Assembly: GCA_033856235.1 (NCBI GenBank)
Contig: JAWVFI010000078.1
Coordinates: forward strand, 62,001 to 126,000
Length of the DNA: 64,000 nucleotides
Direction of reading: 5' to 3'
Source: DASXRU01 sp033856235
GTDB lineage: Bacteria; Acidobacteriota; Blastocatellia; Pyrinomonadales; Pyrinomonadaceae
A model generated the notes under the pieces. The model ran no database searches, was not told where the DNA came from, and saw only the letters and a program-made list of their open reading frames with translations. This document shows, piece by piece, positions 1 through 8,406 of the stretch (position 1 is its first letter; each line of letters opens with the position of its first letter). The position numbers and the translations under genes are program-made.

Positions 1-341
<341 letters not shown>

Positions 342-343
342 AA

Positions 344-386
344 CCCGTGAACTGTAAACCGTAAACCGTAAACCGTGAACCGTAAA
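344..386. repeat. Left heptamer array of a four-helix-bundle element
   Basis: Six tandem 7-bp units of the type CCGTGAA or CCGTAAA, starting three bases after the permease stop codon. The array at 848-902 has the same unit in inverse orientation. Together the two arrays bracket the four-helix-bundle gene and could pair into a long stem in a read-through transcript. Confidence 0.9.
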
Positions 387-469
387 TACAAAAGCACTGT
401 GAGAATCATTTTGGAGATTTCTTAAACTGTTGAAGCTCGCCCCTTCATCATTGCCTAAAGGAGTTAACG

Positions 470-841
470 ATGCGACCACATGAAAAGCTTGATGTGTGGA
501 GGAAGGCAATTGAGTTTGTTCTGGCGGTTTACAAAGCAACGGAGGGTTTTCCCAAGGAAGAGAAATTCGGCTTAACATCACAGGTAAGACGCGCTGCTGT
601 ATCAATCCCTGCCAACCTGGCCGAAGGCGCTGCGAGAAGCTCGCGCAAAGAGTTCGCTCATTTCATCTCTAATGCTCAAGGATCGGCAAGCGAAGTTGAG
701 ACAGAACTACTAATCGCCTACCGCCTGGGTTATCTCCCAGAGGAAGAGTATTCCTCGTTAAGGAAGGCTCATGATGACTTGGGTAAGATGTTGAATGGGC
801 TATCCCGGCATATACGCCAGCGAATAGGCAACAGTTCTTAA
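470..841 (+). CDS. Four-helix-bundle protein of the 23S rRNA IVP (S23) type
   Basis: 123 residues, all predicted helical, with the family core: an early helix (KLDVWRKAIEFVLAVYKAT), then the VRRAAVSIPANLAEGAAR turn and a third helix rich in SEVETELLIAYRLGYL. This matches the four-helix-bundle family first seen as the ORF inside intervening sequences of Leptospira 23S rRNA, and related to the Avd accessory protein of diversity-generating retroelements. The ATG at 470 follows an AAAGGAG Shine-Dalgarno. The gene is not in an rRNA here. It sits between two tandem permease genes, bracketed by inverted heptamer arrays. The molecular function of free-standing members is not known to me. Confidence 0.88.
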   Translation: MRPHEKLDVWRKAIEFVLAVYKATEGFPKEEKFGLTSQVRRAAVSIPANLAEGAARSSRKEFAHFISNAQGSASEVETELLIAYRLGYLPEEEYSSLRKAHDDLGKMLNGLSRHIRQRIGNSS

Positions 842-847
842 ACCCAT

Positions 848-902
848 CCCGGTTTACGGTTTACGGTTCACGGTTTACGGTTCACGGTTCACGGTTCACG
901 GG
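848..902. repeat. Right heptamer array, inverse of the one at 344-386
   Basis: Seven tandem 7-bp units of TTCACGG and TTTACGG, read on the plus strand, ending TTCACGGG. The reverse complement begins CCCGTGAACCGTGAA, the same start as the left array. The order of the two unit variants differs between the arrays, so they are not simple copies. The downstream permease begins eight bases later, at 910. Confidence 0.9.
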
Positions 903-909
903 AACAACG

Positions 910-2166
910 ATGAAAATCATACGCAGCGACATCTTCGAAAACCTGAAAATGGCCCTGGCCACTTTGCGGGCCAACAAGCTGCGCTCTTTCCTGACCGTTA
1001 TCGGCGTGATGATTGGCGTCATTACCGTGATGCTGATTTCTTCCATCATCAGCGGCGTTGATACGGCTGTGAAGACTGAGCTGGAATCCTACGGCACCAA
1101 TACGATCTACATTATTAAGTTCAATTCCGGCATCCACATTGGCCGGCTCTCGCGCGAAGAGCGGATGCGCAAGGAATTGACCTACGACGATGCGCTCGCA
1201 CTGCAACCACTGCCGGCGGTGGAGTTGTCAGTTCCCTTCCTCGACATCAGCAATAACTTTTTCGGACAGAAGATCACGGTGACCGGCGTCGGCAAAACGT
1301 CAAACGCAGTGGGCCTCCAGGGCACGCTGCCCGACTTTGAACGTGCCGGGACTCAGGTCGTCAAGGAAGGCCGCTTCTTTTCCCAATATGAGAATGATAC
1401 GAACAGTCTGGTTTGCGTCGTTGGTTCAGCAATCGCCTCAGACTTTTTTCCTAACGGCTCGGCGGTGGGGCAGGAACTTGGCATCGGCGGCTATCAATTC
1501 CGCGTGGTGGGCGTACTGGAAAAACGCGAGCAGTTTCTGCTGGGCGGCGGAGGCGACAGTCAGAATAGCGTGATCTACATGCCTTTTAATGTCGCCCGGA
1601 AGCTGAAGCCGAATTCCGAGGACGTCATGATCCTGGCGGTGGCCCGCAAAGGGATGATGGACGAAGCGAAAGATCAGATCACTGACGTACTGCGCGTGCG
1701 GCGCCAGGTTGCTTTCGGCCAACCTGACAATTTCGGGATGCAAACCGCGGAACTATTCCTCAGTAACTTTCGATCCATCCTCAGCGGAGTCGCAATCGCA
1801 ATGGTAGTTATTTCTTCGGTTGGCCTGATGGTAGGCGGCATCGGCGTGATGAACATCATGCTGGTGTCGGTGACCGAGCGCACCCGTGAAATTGGTGTGC
1901 GCAAGGCCATTGGCGCGCGCCGCAGCGATATCATGTGGCAGTTCCTGATTGAGGCGGCGACGCTGACCGGTTTCGGAGGACTAGTCGGTCTGACAATCGG
2001 CTGGCTACTGACATTTCTCTTACGGCTGATATTGCCTTCGTATGTTCCGCTCTGGGCGCCGATTGGCGGCTTCGTCGCCAGTGTGGCTATCGGAATGGTT
2101 TTCGGTCTCTGGCCGGCATGGAAAGCCGCGCGGCTCGACCCCATCGAATCACTAAGATATGAATAG
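910..2166 (+). CDS. MacB-like ABC transporter permease
   Basis: 418 residues, complete. An N-terminal transmembrane segment (about residues 20-45, LRSFLTVIGVMIGVITVML) leads into a periplasmic MacB_PCD domain (about 45-270). An FtsX domain with three membrane segments (about 290-410) follows, containing the MNIMLVSVTERT motif. The protein ends WKAARLDPIESLRYE, like the partial paralogue at 1-341. The family couples ATP hydrolysis by a separate ATPase to movement of periplasmic substrates. No ATPase or membrane-fusion gene is visible here; those would lie upstream of the window. The start codon follows the heptamer array, so any ribosome site is weak. Confidence 0.92.
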   Translation: MKIIRSDIFENLKMALATLRANKLRSFLTVIGVMIGVITVMLISSIISGVDTAVKTELESYGTNTIYIIKFNSGIHIGRLSREERMRKELTYDDALALQPLPAVELSVPFLDISNNFFGQKITVTGVGKTSNAVGLQGTLPDFERAGTQVVKEGRFFSQYENDTNSLVCVVGSAIASDFFPNGSAVGQELGIGGYQFRVVGVLEKREQFLLGGGGDSQNSVIYMPFNVARKLKPNSEDVMILAVARKGMMDEAKDQITDVLRVRRQVAFGQPDNFGMQTAELFLSNFRSILSGVAIAMVVISSVGLMVGGIGVMNIMLVSVTERTREIGVRKAIGARRSDIMWQFLIEAATLTGFGGLVGLTIGWLLTFLLRLILPSYVPLWAPIGGFVASVAIGMVFGLWPAWKAARLDPIESLRYE

Positions 2167-2241
2167 CGAAGGCGCGGTGGAGAGGCGCGCCTCGCTAATC
2201 TCTGCAGCGGAAGGCTTAGTTCGCGGCTTATGGTTTCCTAT

Positions 2242-3000
2242 TCAGCCAAAGGCCGCCTTAGATGCGACGCTCAGAACCAGGCCAATCAACCAGAACAAGA
2301 TGACAACTCCCCAGGCCGCGCCCGAGGACAACTTCCCAAGCTTCCTCAGTCCCACCGCCGCCAGAAACATTCCATAAAATCGCAGCAAATCGAAGTGACT
2401 TAACAGAGCGGTCAGAACCGGCGACGAGCCCTGTCCCAGGAATGCCCCCGGATTCGTGATCAGCAACTTTTCCGGATCGACCGTATCCGGTGCTTTCAGA
2501 AAAAGCACGACCACCGCCACCAGTGCGCCAAGGACCGAGGGTGGCAAAGATGAATAGACCCAGACCGAGAGAGAGCGTTTGTAGCTAAGCGATCCGCCAA
2601 ATGCCATCACCGCGAGCAGGTAGAGTCCCGCGCCTGCCGCAATCGAAATGGGAACGAATACCGGCCCGGCCAAGCCGATCGCCAGCTTGCCAATCCTGGC
2701 TCCCATTTCCTTCTGTTCTTCCGTTTGCTGAGCGGCGTTCGGTGACTGGTCCATCTTGTCGCGGATGAACTGCCCTATGTCCACTCGCATGAATAGCACT
2801 GCGGTCACGAGAACAGTCGCCAGGATCAAGATCAGACCGGCCACGAGAAACCGTGGGCGCGAACGCAAACCCTCGAAGACATGCGATGGTTCGAAGAAAA
2901 TGCCTGTGAGAGACTCGGCAGTCGAGATTGTTGGCTCAACGGCAGCGGCTGTTTGCATTGGTGGCGGCGGCGGTTGAAAGCCACTATTAGGATCGCTCAT
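2242..3000 (-). CDS. YIP1-family integral membrane protein
   Basis: 252 residues. A soluble proline-rich N-terminus (PPPPPMQTAAAVEPT) precedes a segment reading STAESLTGIFFEPSHVFEGL and then about five hydrophobic helices. That opening, an F-x-x-P-x-x-x-F-x-x-L pattern before the membrane part, is typical of bacterial YIP1-domain proteins. Their function in bacteria is poorly defined. A strong GAGGAGG Shine-Dalgarno lies upstream of the ATG at 3000. The gene converges with the MacB-like permease and is probably a single transcription unit. Confidence 0.75.
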   Translation of the reverse strand: MSDPNSGFQPPPPPMQTAAAVEPTISTAESLTGIFFEPSHVFEGLRSRPRFLVAGLILILATVLVTAVLFMRVDIGQFIRDKMDQSPNAAQQTEEQKEMGARIGKLAIGLAGPVFVPISIAAGAGLYLLAVMAFGGSLSYKRSLSVWVYSSLPPSVLGALVAVVVLFLKAPDTVDPEKLLITNPGAFLGQGSSPVLTALLSHFDLLRFYGMFLAAVGLRKLGKLSSGAAWGVVILFWLIGLVLSVASKAAFG

Positions 3001-3175
3001 ATTGATAATCCTCCTCTTTCGAAGGACGGGGAGAAAGCTTTCCGTCCGGTGCAGTTGGCCCGCGCAGAGTTAGGGGCCTGATTAATGTTGCGTACCAATA
3101 CGGATTCCCGAGCATCGTGGTTTCATGACCTCGGCCTTTCGATTGCGGTAACAGGCGCGCCACTTAGGCATCGGA

Positions 3176-4198
3176 TTACGGCGCTGATAACGCCTCGTGG
3201 AGTGGTTCCGCAGCGGAAGCTTCTTGCCATCCCGGAACGCGTATGCAGGCTACGGTGTGTCCCGGCGAGACTTCACGCAACTCCGGATCGATCTGGGCGC
3301 ACTCCGGAATCGCGATCGGGCACCGCGTGCGAAAACGACAGCCGGAGGGTGGATTGATCGGAGTCGGCACGTCACCCTGCAGAATAATACGCGAGCGTTT
3401 CTGTTTCGGGTCGGGGATAGGAATCGCGGACAGCAACGCCTGGGTATAAGGATGCAGCGGGTGCTCGTAAAGCTCAGCCGCCGCTGCGACCTCTACGATT
3501 CGGCCGAGGTACATCACTGCGACCCGGGTCGAGATGTGCTCAACTACCGCCAGGCCATGCGAAATAAAGAGGTAGGTCAGGCCAAATTCCTTCTGCAAAT
3601 CCTGCAGCAGGTTTACTACCTGGGCCTGCACTGAAACATCCAGCGCTGACACAGGTTCGTCGGCGACAATCAACTTCGGCTCCAGCGCGAGTGTCCGAGC
3701 CACCCCGATGCGTTGCCGCTGACCTCCGGAAAATTCGTGTGGATAGCGATCCATGAACGCTGGATCCAGGCCGACGCGACGCAACAGTTCGCCCACCCGC
3801 TCCCGACGGTCCTGCTTCGTTCCAAGTTTGTGAATCACAAGTGGTTCACCCACGATGTCGCGGACCTTCATGCGCGGGTTCAGCGAGGCGTAAGGATCCT
3901 GAAACACAATCTGCATATCGCGGCGCAGCTCGCGCAACTCGCGCTTTCCCATCTGCAAAACGTCGCGACCCTCAAAATTGATTTCGCCTTCAGTCGGCTC
4001 TAGCAAACGCAGCAGGCAACGGCCCACAGTTGATTTCCCGCAACCGGATTCCCCGACCAGCCCGAGCGTTTCGCCGCGCATGATTGCGAACGATACGCCA
4101 TCGACGGCGCGCACAACATCGTCGCTGTCCTCCACCGGAAAGTGTTTGACCAGGCCGCGGACATCGACGAGCTGAGAATTGTGATTGGTTTCAGTCAT
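3176..4198 (-). CDS. Oligopeptide/dipeptide ABC transporter ATPase (OppF/DppF-like)
   Basis: 340 residues. Walker A (GESGCGKS, about residue 52), the ABC signature FSGGQRQR, Walker B (LIVADEPVSALD) and an H-loop (FISHGL) are all present. The C-terminal oligo_HPY extension contains the cysteines of SGCRFRTRCPIAIPEC. The family energises uptake of peptides as one of two cytoplasmic ATPases. The partner is the gene at 4325-5359, transcribed first and separated only by a repeat element. No permease or substrate-binding gene lies beside them, so the membrane part must be encoded elsewhere. Confidence 0.93.
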   Translation of the reverse strand: MTETNHNSQLVDVRGLVKHFPVEDSDDVVRAVDGVSFAIMRGETLGLVGESGCGKSTVGRCLLRLLEPTEGEINFEGRDVLQMGKRELRELRRDMQIVFQDPYASLNPRMKVRDIVGEPLVIHKLGTKQDRRERVGELLRRVGLDPAFMDRYPHEFSGGQRQRIGVARTLALEPKLIVADEPVSALDVSVQAQVVNLLQDLQKEFGLTYLFISHGLAVVEHISTRVAVMYLGRIVEVAAAAELYEHPLHPYTQALLSAIPIPDPKQKRSRIILQGDVPTPINPPSGCRFRTRCPIAIPECAQIDPELREVSPGHTVACIRVPGWQEASAAEPLHEALSAP

Positions 4199-4220
4199 GT
4201 CAGACCCGCTTAGCGGGCGT

Positions 4221-4355
4221 GTCAGAACCGCCTGCGGTAGCGGGCGGTTGATCTAGCAAAGAGCAAAGCGCCATGGTCTTTTCCAGTTCTTGCCCTTTGC
4301 CCTTTGCCCTTTGCTCTTCGCGCATTAACCGCCCGCTACCCCAGGCGGTTCTGAC
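4221..4355. repeat. Inverted-repeat element, family with a second copy at 18069-18163
   Basis: The outer arms begin GTCAGAACCGCCTGCGG on the left and end CAGGCGGTTCTGAC on the right. The left arm and following bases (about 37 bp) are identical to the copy at 18069. The inside differs: here it holds short direct repeats of CCTTTGC and a smaller inverted repeat (AGAGCAAAG / CTTTGCTCT). The right arm overlaps the 3' end of the OppD-like gene and encodes its last residues (PPGVAGG). Confidence 0.9.
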
Positions 4356-5359
4356 GTCAAACGATGTTCGGCCGCTGGCACGCTTGGATCGTACAAAACA
4401 CAACGCACGATGACTTCGTCCCCGACCGGGTACAGGGGAATCTCGCCTTCGACACAACGCGGCATGCGATATGGGCAGCGCGGCGCGAAGTGACATCCCG
4501 GAGGCAGATTCGTCGGACTGGGAACGGTGCCTTCGATAGTTTCCAATCGCTCCAACTTCAGGACGTGTTCGGCAGTTAACTTCGGCACCGAACGGAGCAG
4601 TCCTTCAGTGTATGGATGTTTTGGCCGCGCAAACAATTCATCAACCGGCGACTCTTCCACAATCTTCCCCGTGTACATCACTGCGACGCGATCGGCCACC
4701 TCCGCGACTACGCCAAGGTCGTGTGTGATCAGGAGTACCGCCAGTTCGCGCGTCTTTCGCAACTCGTCGAGCAGCTCCAGAATCTGCGCCTGAATGGTTA
4801 CGTCCAGCGCGGTGGTTGGTTCGTCGGCGATCAGGAGTTTAGGATCGCAGGCCAGGGCCATAGCGATCATCACGCGCTGGCGCATCCCGCCGGACAGTTG
4901 ATGGGGATAGTCATCGGCGCGCCGCGCCGCGTCAGGAATTGCGACTTCCGTCATCGCTGCAATCGCTGCGGCGCGCGCGTCTTTTCGCGACAGGTTGCGG
5001 TGCAGTCGCAATGCTTCGGCGATCTGTTCGCCCACCGTATAGACCGGATTCAGCGAAGTCATCGGATCCTGAAAGATCATCGCGATGTCGTCGCCCCGAA
5101 TCGCGCGCATTTCCGCGTTCGAGAGCGCCAGCAGATTCTTGCCCTCGAAGATGATCTCGCCGCCAACCGTTTTTCCCGGCGGCGCAATCAAACGCATGAT
5201 CGATAGCGCAGTGATCGACTTGCCACAACCCGACTCGCCAACCAGGCCCAGCAGCTCGCCGCCATCCAGATAAAAACTGACCCCATTCACCGCCCGCACC
5301 AATCCGGCGCGGGTGGGAAAATGCGTTTCGAGGTTTCTTACTTCGAGCAGATGTGACAT
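4325..5359 (-). CDS. Oligopeptide/dipeptide ABC transporter ATPase (OppD/DppD-like)
   Basis: 344 residues. Walker A GESGCGKS, signature LSGGMRQRVM, Walker B LLIADEPTTALD and the H-loop LITHDL identify an ABC ATPase. The C-terminal oligo_HPY region carries PPGCHFAPRCPYRMPRC, the cysteine motif of the OppD/DppD branch. It is transcribed just upstream of the OppF-like gene and should form the ATPase heterodimer with it. The last few residues come from the intergenic repeat, which suggests the original stop codon was replaced when the repeat inserted. Confidence 0.93.
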   Translation of the reverse strand: MSHLLEVRNLETHFPTRAGLVRAVNGVSFYLDGGELLGLVGESGCGKSITALSIMRLIAPPGKTVGGEIIFEGKNLLALSNAEMRAIRGDDIAMIFQDPMTSLNPVYTVGEQIAEALRLHRNLSRKDARAAAIAAMTEVAIPDAARRADDYPHQLSGGMRQRVMIAMALACDPKLLIADEPTTALDVTIQAQILELLDELRKTRELAVLLITHDLGVVAEVADRVAVMYTGKIVEESPVDELFARPKHPYTEGLLRSVPKLTAEHVLKLERLETIEGTVPSPTNLPPGCHFAPRCPYRMPRCVEGEIPLYPVGDEVIVRCVLYDPSVPAAEHRLTSEPPGVAGG

Positions 5360-5386
5360 CAGCGATATTTCGCGAAAATGAACAGG

Positions 5387-5875
5387 TTAGCCCAATGAGT
5401 CCTCTTTGATCTTGTTTTCCAGGAAGCGGCGATCCATCAAATCCTTTTCTCTATACGTTTGTTTCGTTCTGAGTAACAGCTTGGCAGAGGCAAACGGGAT
5501 AGGAATGCCCTGAATCGTATGAAATTCAATTCCGTCCTTAGCGTCATCGTATGTAAGACCGCCGGCGGACAGCATGAGGTCAACGACAATTTCATCGGCC
5601 ACACGGACGACGAGAAAGCGATCGAGATCAGAGGAGTTCATTTCCCGTACGGCCTTGTCCGGAAGAATCTCAAGAGCGGCGCGGACTCTTTCCTGGTTTC
5701 CTCGCGTTTTCTCGATTAGAAGGTCGATATCCTCCGTGGCACGCAGGAAACCTAGCCGGTTAACTGCCATACCGCCGATGACGATATAAAGCGCGGCATT
5801 AACGTTGAGCGCCTGGCACAGTTTTATTAAGTCGATTTGCTCTGCGGGTCTGGGTGGAGAAGCTTGGTTTTCCAT
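5387..5875 (-). CDS. Nucleotidyltransferase-fold protein, probable toxin-antitoxin component
   Basis: 162 residues of the minimal nucleotidyltransferase superfamily. The nucleotide-binding GGMAVNRLG motif (about residue 33) is followed by TEDIDLLIE, which holds the two acidic metal ligands. The size and architecture fit AbiEii-like or DUF6036-like proteins that transfer nucleotides to tRNA or other targets. It overlaps by about 49 bp the 3' end of the small upstream gene at 5827-6039, a coupled arrangement usual for toxin-antitoxin pairs. Activity and target cannot be inferred from the sequence alone. Confidence 0.72.
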   Translation of the reverse strand: MENQASPPRPAEQIDLIKLCQALNVNAALYIVIGGMAVNRLGFLRATEDIDLLIEKTRGNQERVRAALEILPDKAVREMNSSDLDRFLVVRVADEIVVDLMLSAGGLTYDDAKDGIEFHTIQGIPIPFASAKLLLRTKQTYREKDLMDRRFLENKIKEDSLG

Positions 5876-6039
5876 TCTTCGAAGTCCTCGAAACTTTTGA
5901 AACGAAAGACTCCTTTAGGGCAGATCGCACGTCCCAAAAGAACGTGTGCCGTTCGTTGCAGGCGGTCAAACCGCTCCCAATGTGAAGGGAGGTTGCGACC
6001 GCCTAAAACCTTCATTTCTTTTCCTGATTCTGAAGACAT
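5827..6039 (-). CDS. Small basic protein, partner of the nucleotidyltransferase
   Basis: 70 residues, with a conserved-looking core ICPKGVFRFKSFEDFEEWK near the C-terminus. Small proteins with a KGVFRF..FEE.. motif occur next to nucleotidyltransferase genes in many bacteria, and I infer an antitoxin-like role. It starts at the ATG at 6039; a later ATG at residue 9 is possible. Its 3' end overlaps the start of the nucleotidyltransferase gene in another frame. Confidence 0.55.
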   Translation of the reverse strand: MSSESGKEMKVLGGRNLPSHWERFDRLQRTAHVLLGRAICPKGVFRFKSFEDFEEWKTKLLHPDPQSKST

Positions 6040-6093
6040 TTTTCTCTGGACCTAATTCTAACTCATCCGAGCTCGCGGTAGGAATGCGAGCTA

Positions 6094-7704
6094 TCAGATC
6101 GTCACCGCTTCGCGATATTCGCCCCACACATTGCGCAACCTATTGCTGATCTCTCCCACCGTCCCGTAAGCCTCAACGCAATCCAGAATGCGCGGCAGGA
6201 GGTTTTCGTTTCCGCGCGCGGCCTCTTCAAGTTTCGCCAACGCGGCTTCCACCACGGCGGCATCGCGGCGGGCGCGCACCGCGTGTAGGCGCTCGATTTG
6301 TTCCTGTTCAATCTTCGGTTCGACGCGCAGCACGGACATCGACGAATCCTCTTCAACCTGAAAACTGTTTACGCCAACGACAATCGCATCTTTTGTTTCG
6401 ACCGCGCGCTGGTAATCATAGGCGGCCTGCTGGATTTCGCGCTGCACGTATCCGGTTTCGATGGCGTGCAGCATTCCGCCCATGGCGTCAATGCGATCGA
6501 GATACTTCACGGCGCGGCTTTCGATCTCATCGGTCAGATGTTCGATGGCGTACGAGCCGGCCAGGGGATCGACCGTGTCCGCAACACCTGATTCGTGCGC
6601 GACGATTTGCTGCGTGCGCAACGCGACGCGCGCCGCCGTCTCCCCAGGCAAGCCCAGCGCCTCGTCCATCGCATTTGTGTGCAGCGACTGCGTGCCGCCC
6701 AGTACTGCCGCAAGGGCCTGGATGGTGGTGCGCACCACGTTCACTTCCGGCTGTTGGGCCGTCAGCGTCGAGCCCGCCGTCTGGGTATGGAAACGCAGCA
6801 TCAGCGAACGGGGATCGCGGGCCCCAAAGCGCTCGCGCATCAGGCGCGCCCAAAGACGCCGCGCGGCGCGGAACTTGGCAATCTCTTCGAGCAGATTGTT
6901 ATGCGAATTGAAAAAGAACGAAATGCGCGCCGCGAAGTCATCAACCTGCAAGCCCGCGGCCACCGCTGCATCGACGTAAGCAATGCCATCAGCGAGGGTG
7001 AAGGCTACTTCCTGAACCGCTGTCGAGCCGGCTTCGCGAATGTGATAACCGCTGATAGAGATCGTGTTCCACTCCGGAACTTCACGGGCGCAGAAAGCAA
7101 AAGTGTCGGTGACCAAACGCAGCGAAGGCGCGGGTGGAAAAATGTAAGTACCGCGAGCGATGTACTCCTTCAGGATATCGTTCTGAATCGTCCCACCAAG
7201 TTTCGTAAACGGAATGCCATTCTTTTTGGCCACCGCCAGATAGAGACACAACAAAGTGGAGGCGGTGGCATTGATGGTCATCGAGGTGGTCACGCTATCG
7301 AGCGGAATCCCCTCGAACAGGCGCAACATGTCTTCGAGCGAATCAATGGCCACGCCGACTTTGCCGACTTCCCCGACTGCCAGTGGATCGTCGGAATCGA
7401 GCCCGATTTGCGTGGGAAGATCAAACGCTACGGAAAGTCCGGTAGTGCCCTGGGCCAGCAGATACTTGTAGCGGGCATTGGACTCTTCCGCCGTCGCATA
7501 GCCCGCATACTGTCGCATGGTCCACAAGCGGCCGCGGTACATATTGGGCCGGATGCCGCGCGTGTAGGGAAACTGCCCCGGCGCGGCCAGGTCGCGGTCG
7601 TAATCCGGAGCTTCAGTGTTCGCCGGATTGAAATCGGCGGGCAGTTCGATCCCCGAAGATGTCTCGAAATGCTCGCGACGCTCGCTAATGGTCTTTGTGG
7701 GCAT
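6094..7704 (-). CDS. Methylmalonyl-CoA mutase, catalytic (large) subunit without B12-binding domain
   Basis: 536 residues from the chosen start. The TIM-barrel substrate domain is clear: RGIRPNMYRGRLWTMRQYAG, then GTTGLSVAFDLPTQIGLDSD and the STLLCLYLAVAKK region. The domain interconverts (R)-methylmalonyl-CoA and succinyl-CoA in propionate, branched-chain amino acid and odd-chain lipid breakdown. The protein stops where two-subunit mutases stop, so the cobalamin-binding subunit must be a separate gene, which is not in this window. I placed the start at the ATG at 7704. A longer frame to 7746 reads through a palindrome (GGACAGGC...GCCTGTCC) and adds 14 unconvincing residues. Confidence 0.93.
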   Translation of the reverse strand: MPTKTISERREHFETSSGIELPADFNPANTEAPDYDRDLAAPGQFPYTRGIRPNMYRGRLWTMRQYAGYATAEESNARYKYLLAQGTTGLSVAFDLPTQIGLDSDDPLAVGEVGKVGVAIDSLEDMLRLFEGIPLDSVTTSMTINATASTLLCLYLAVAKKNGIPFTKLGGTIQNDILKEYIARGTYIFPPAPSLRLVTDTFAFCAREVPEWNTISISGYHIREAGSTAVQEVAFTLADGIAYVDAAVAAGLQVDDFAARISFFFNSHNNLLEEIAKFRAARRLWARLMRERFGARDPRSLMLRFHTQTAGSTLTAQQPEVNVVRTTIQALAAVLGGTQSLHTNAMDEALGLPGETAARVALRTQQIVAHESGVADTVDPLAGSYAIEHLTDEIESRAVKYLDRIDAMGGMLHAIETGYVQREIQQAAYDYQRAVETKDAIVVGVNSFQVEEDSSMSVLRVEPKIEQEQIERLHAVRARRDAAVVEAALAKLEEAARGNENLLPRILDCVEAYGTVGEISNRLRNVWGEYREAVTI

Positions 7705-7722
7705 TTGTTTCCGATGAGTGTA

Positions 7723-7875
7723 GGACAGGCATTCTTGCCTGTCCACCGTTAGGCAGGAGGCAGGGGCAGTAGGCAGGAGCAGGGCCGGTGTTACGTTGCC
7801 ATTAGAGCTTTACCTGGTGACTCCTCCGGCCGACTGGCTCCTGCCGACTGCTTCTGCCTCCTGCCTCCCGCCTCC
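7723..7875. repeat. Palindrome followed by a G/C-rich inverted repeat
   Basis: A perfect short palindrome (GGACAGGCA/TGCCTGTCC) at 7723-7744 is followed by an inverted repeat at 7751-7875. Its arms are built from GGCAGGAG and GGCAGT words and their complements. A related element with the same words lies at 41861-41955. No gene is inside. Confidence 0.8.
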
Positions 7876-7942
7876 TTGGCACGGTTGACCCGCATGGTTC
7901 TGGTCGCATAGCATTGAGTATCGAAACGGATGCAGGTGAATC

Positions 7943-8209
7943 TTGGAAATTGACGACGACACCAGGCAGATAGTCCATGAGATCGGATCGGCCATCAACG
8001 ATTCGATTGAGAGCTCTTCGCAAGTGGCGAGGGCCATCGAGCGCTTGCGCGAGGCAGGTTATGAAATGGAGCTCACGCTGAGGCTGGAACTTGGTCTGCG
8101 CCCTCATCCGCCAGGCGAAGAATCTGAAGCCGGCGACACACCTTTGGAGCTAACCGATGAAGACCTGCGGGTGTTGCAGAGGATGAAGATACGCATTGAC
8201 TCAGACTAG
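7943..8209 (+). CDS. Small acidic protein of unknown function
   Basis: 88 residues, acidic. A helical N-terminal half (DTRQIVHEIGSAINDSIESS) is followed by a short linker and a LTDEDLRVLQRMKIRID tail. The start is a TTG at 7943, the first possible start after an in-frame stop; AGGTGA lies four bases upstream. I do not recognise a family. It stands alone between two repeat elements. Confidence 0.5.
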   Translation: MEIDDDTRQIVHEIGSAINDSIESSSQVARAIERLREAGYEMELTLRLELGLRPHPPGEESEAGDTPLELTDEDLRVLQRMKIRIDSD

Positions 8210-8235
8210 ACCAGCGCAGCGCATCAATTTAGAAA

Positions 8236-8394
8236 AACATTTTCCATTTGTCATTTTCCATTTCTCATTTGTCATCGCCGGCAGGTTTCGCTGGTCCCAA
8301 CAACGGCTCCGTTACAACCGGCCGCGATCGTCAGGTTCATATCTTGTCTTACGATGACCGGCTGAGAAATGGAAAATGACAAATGGAAAATGTT
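8236..8394. repeat. MITE-like element with perfect 32-bp inverted termini
   Basis: The 32 bases at 8236-8267 are an exact reverse complement of 8363-8394. The arms consist of tandem CATTTTCCATTT-type words, and a further GTCATCG/CGATGAC pair lies just inside. About 95 bp separate the arms, with no ORF. The arm words match those flanking the four-helix-bundle gene at 13591-14224, so this looks like an ORF-less member of the same family. Confidence 0.92.
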
Positions 8395-8406
8395 GTTTGG
8401 GTCCGT

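Noticed and set aside
344..902. Heptamer arrays as CRISPR or telomere-like repeats
   Set aside because: Units are contiguous without spacers and occur as two inverse arrays around a gene inside the chromosome.
6413..6979. Several overlapping open frames opposite the mutase gene
   Set aside because: They arise from the strong codon bias of the coding strand and have no family resemblance or ribosome sites.
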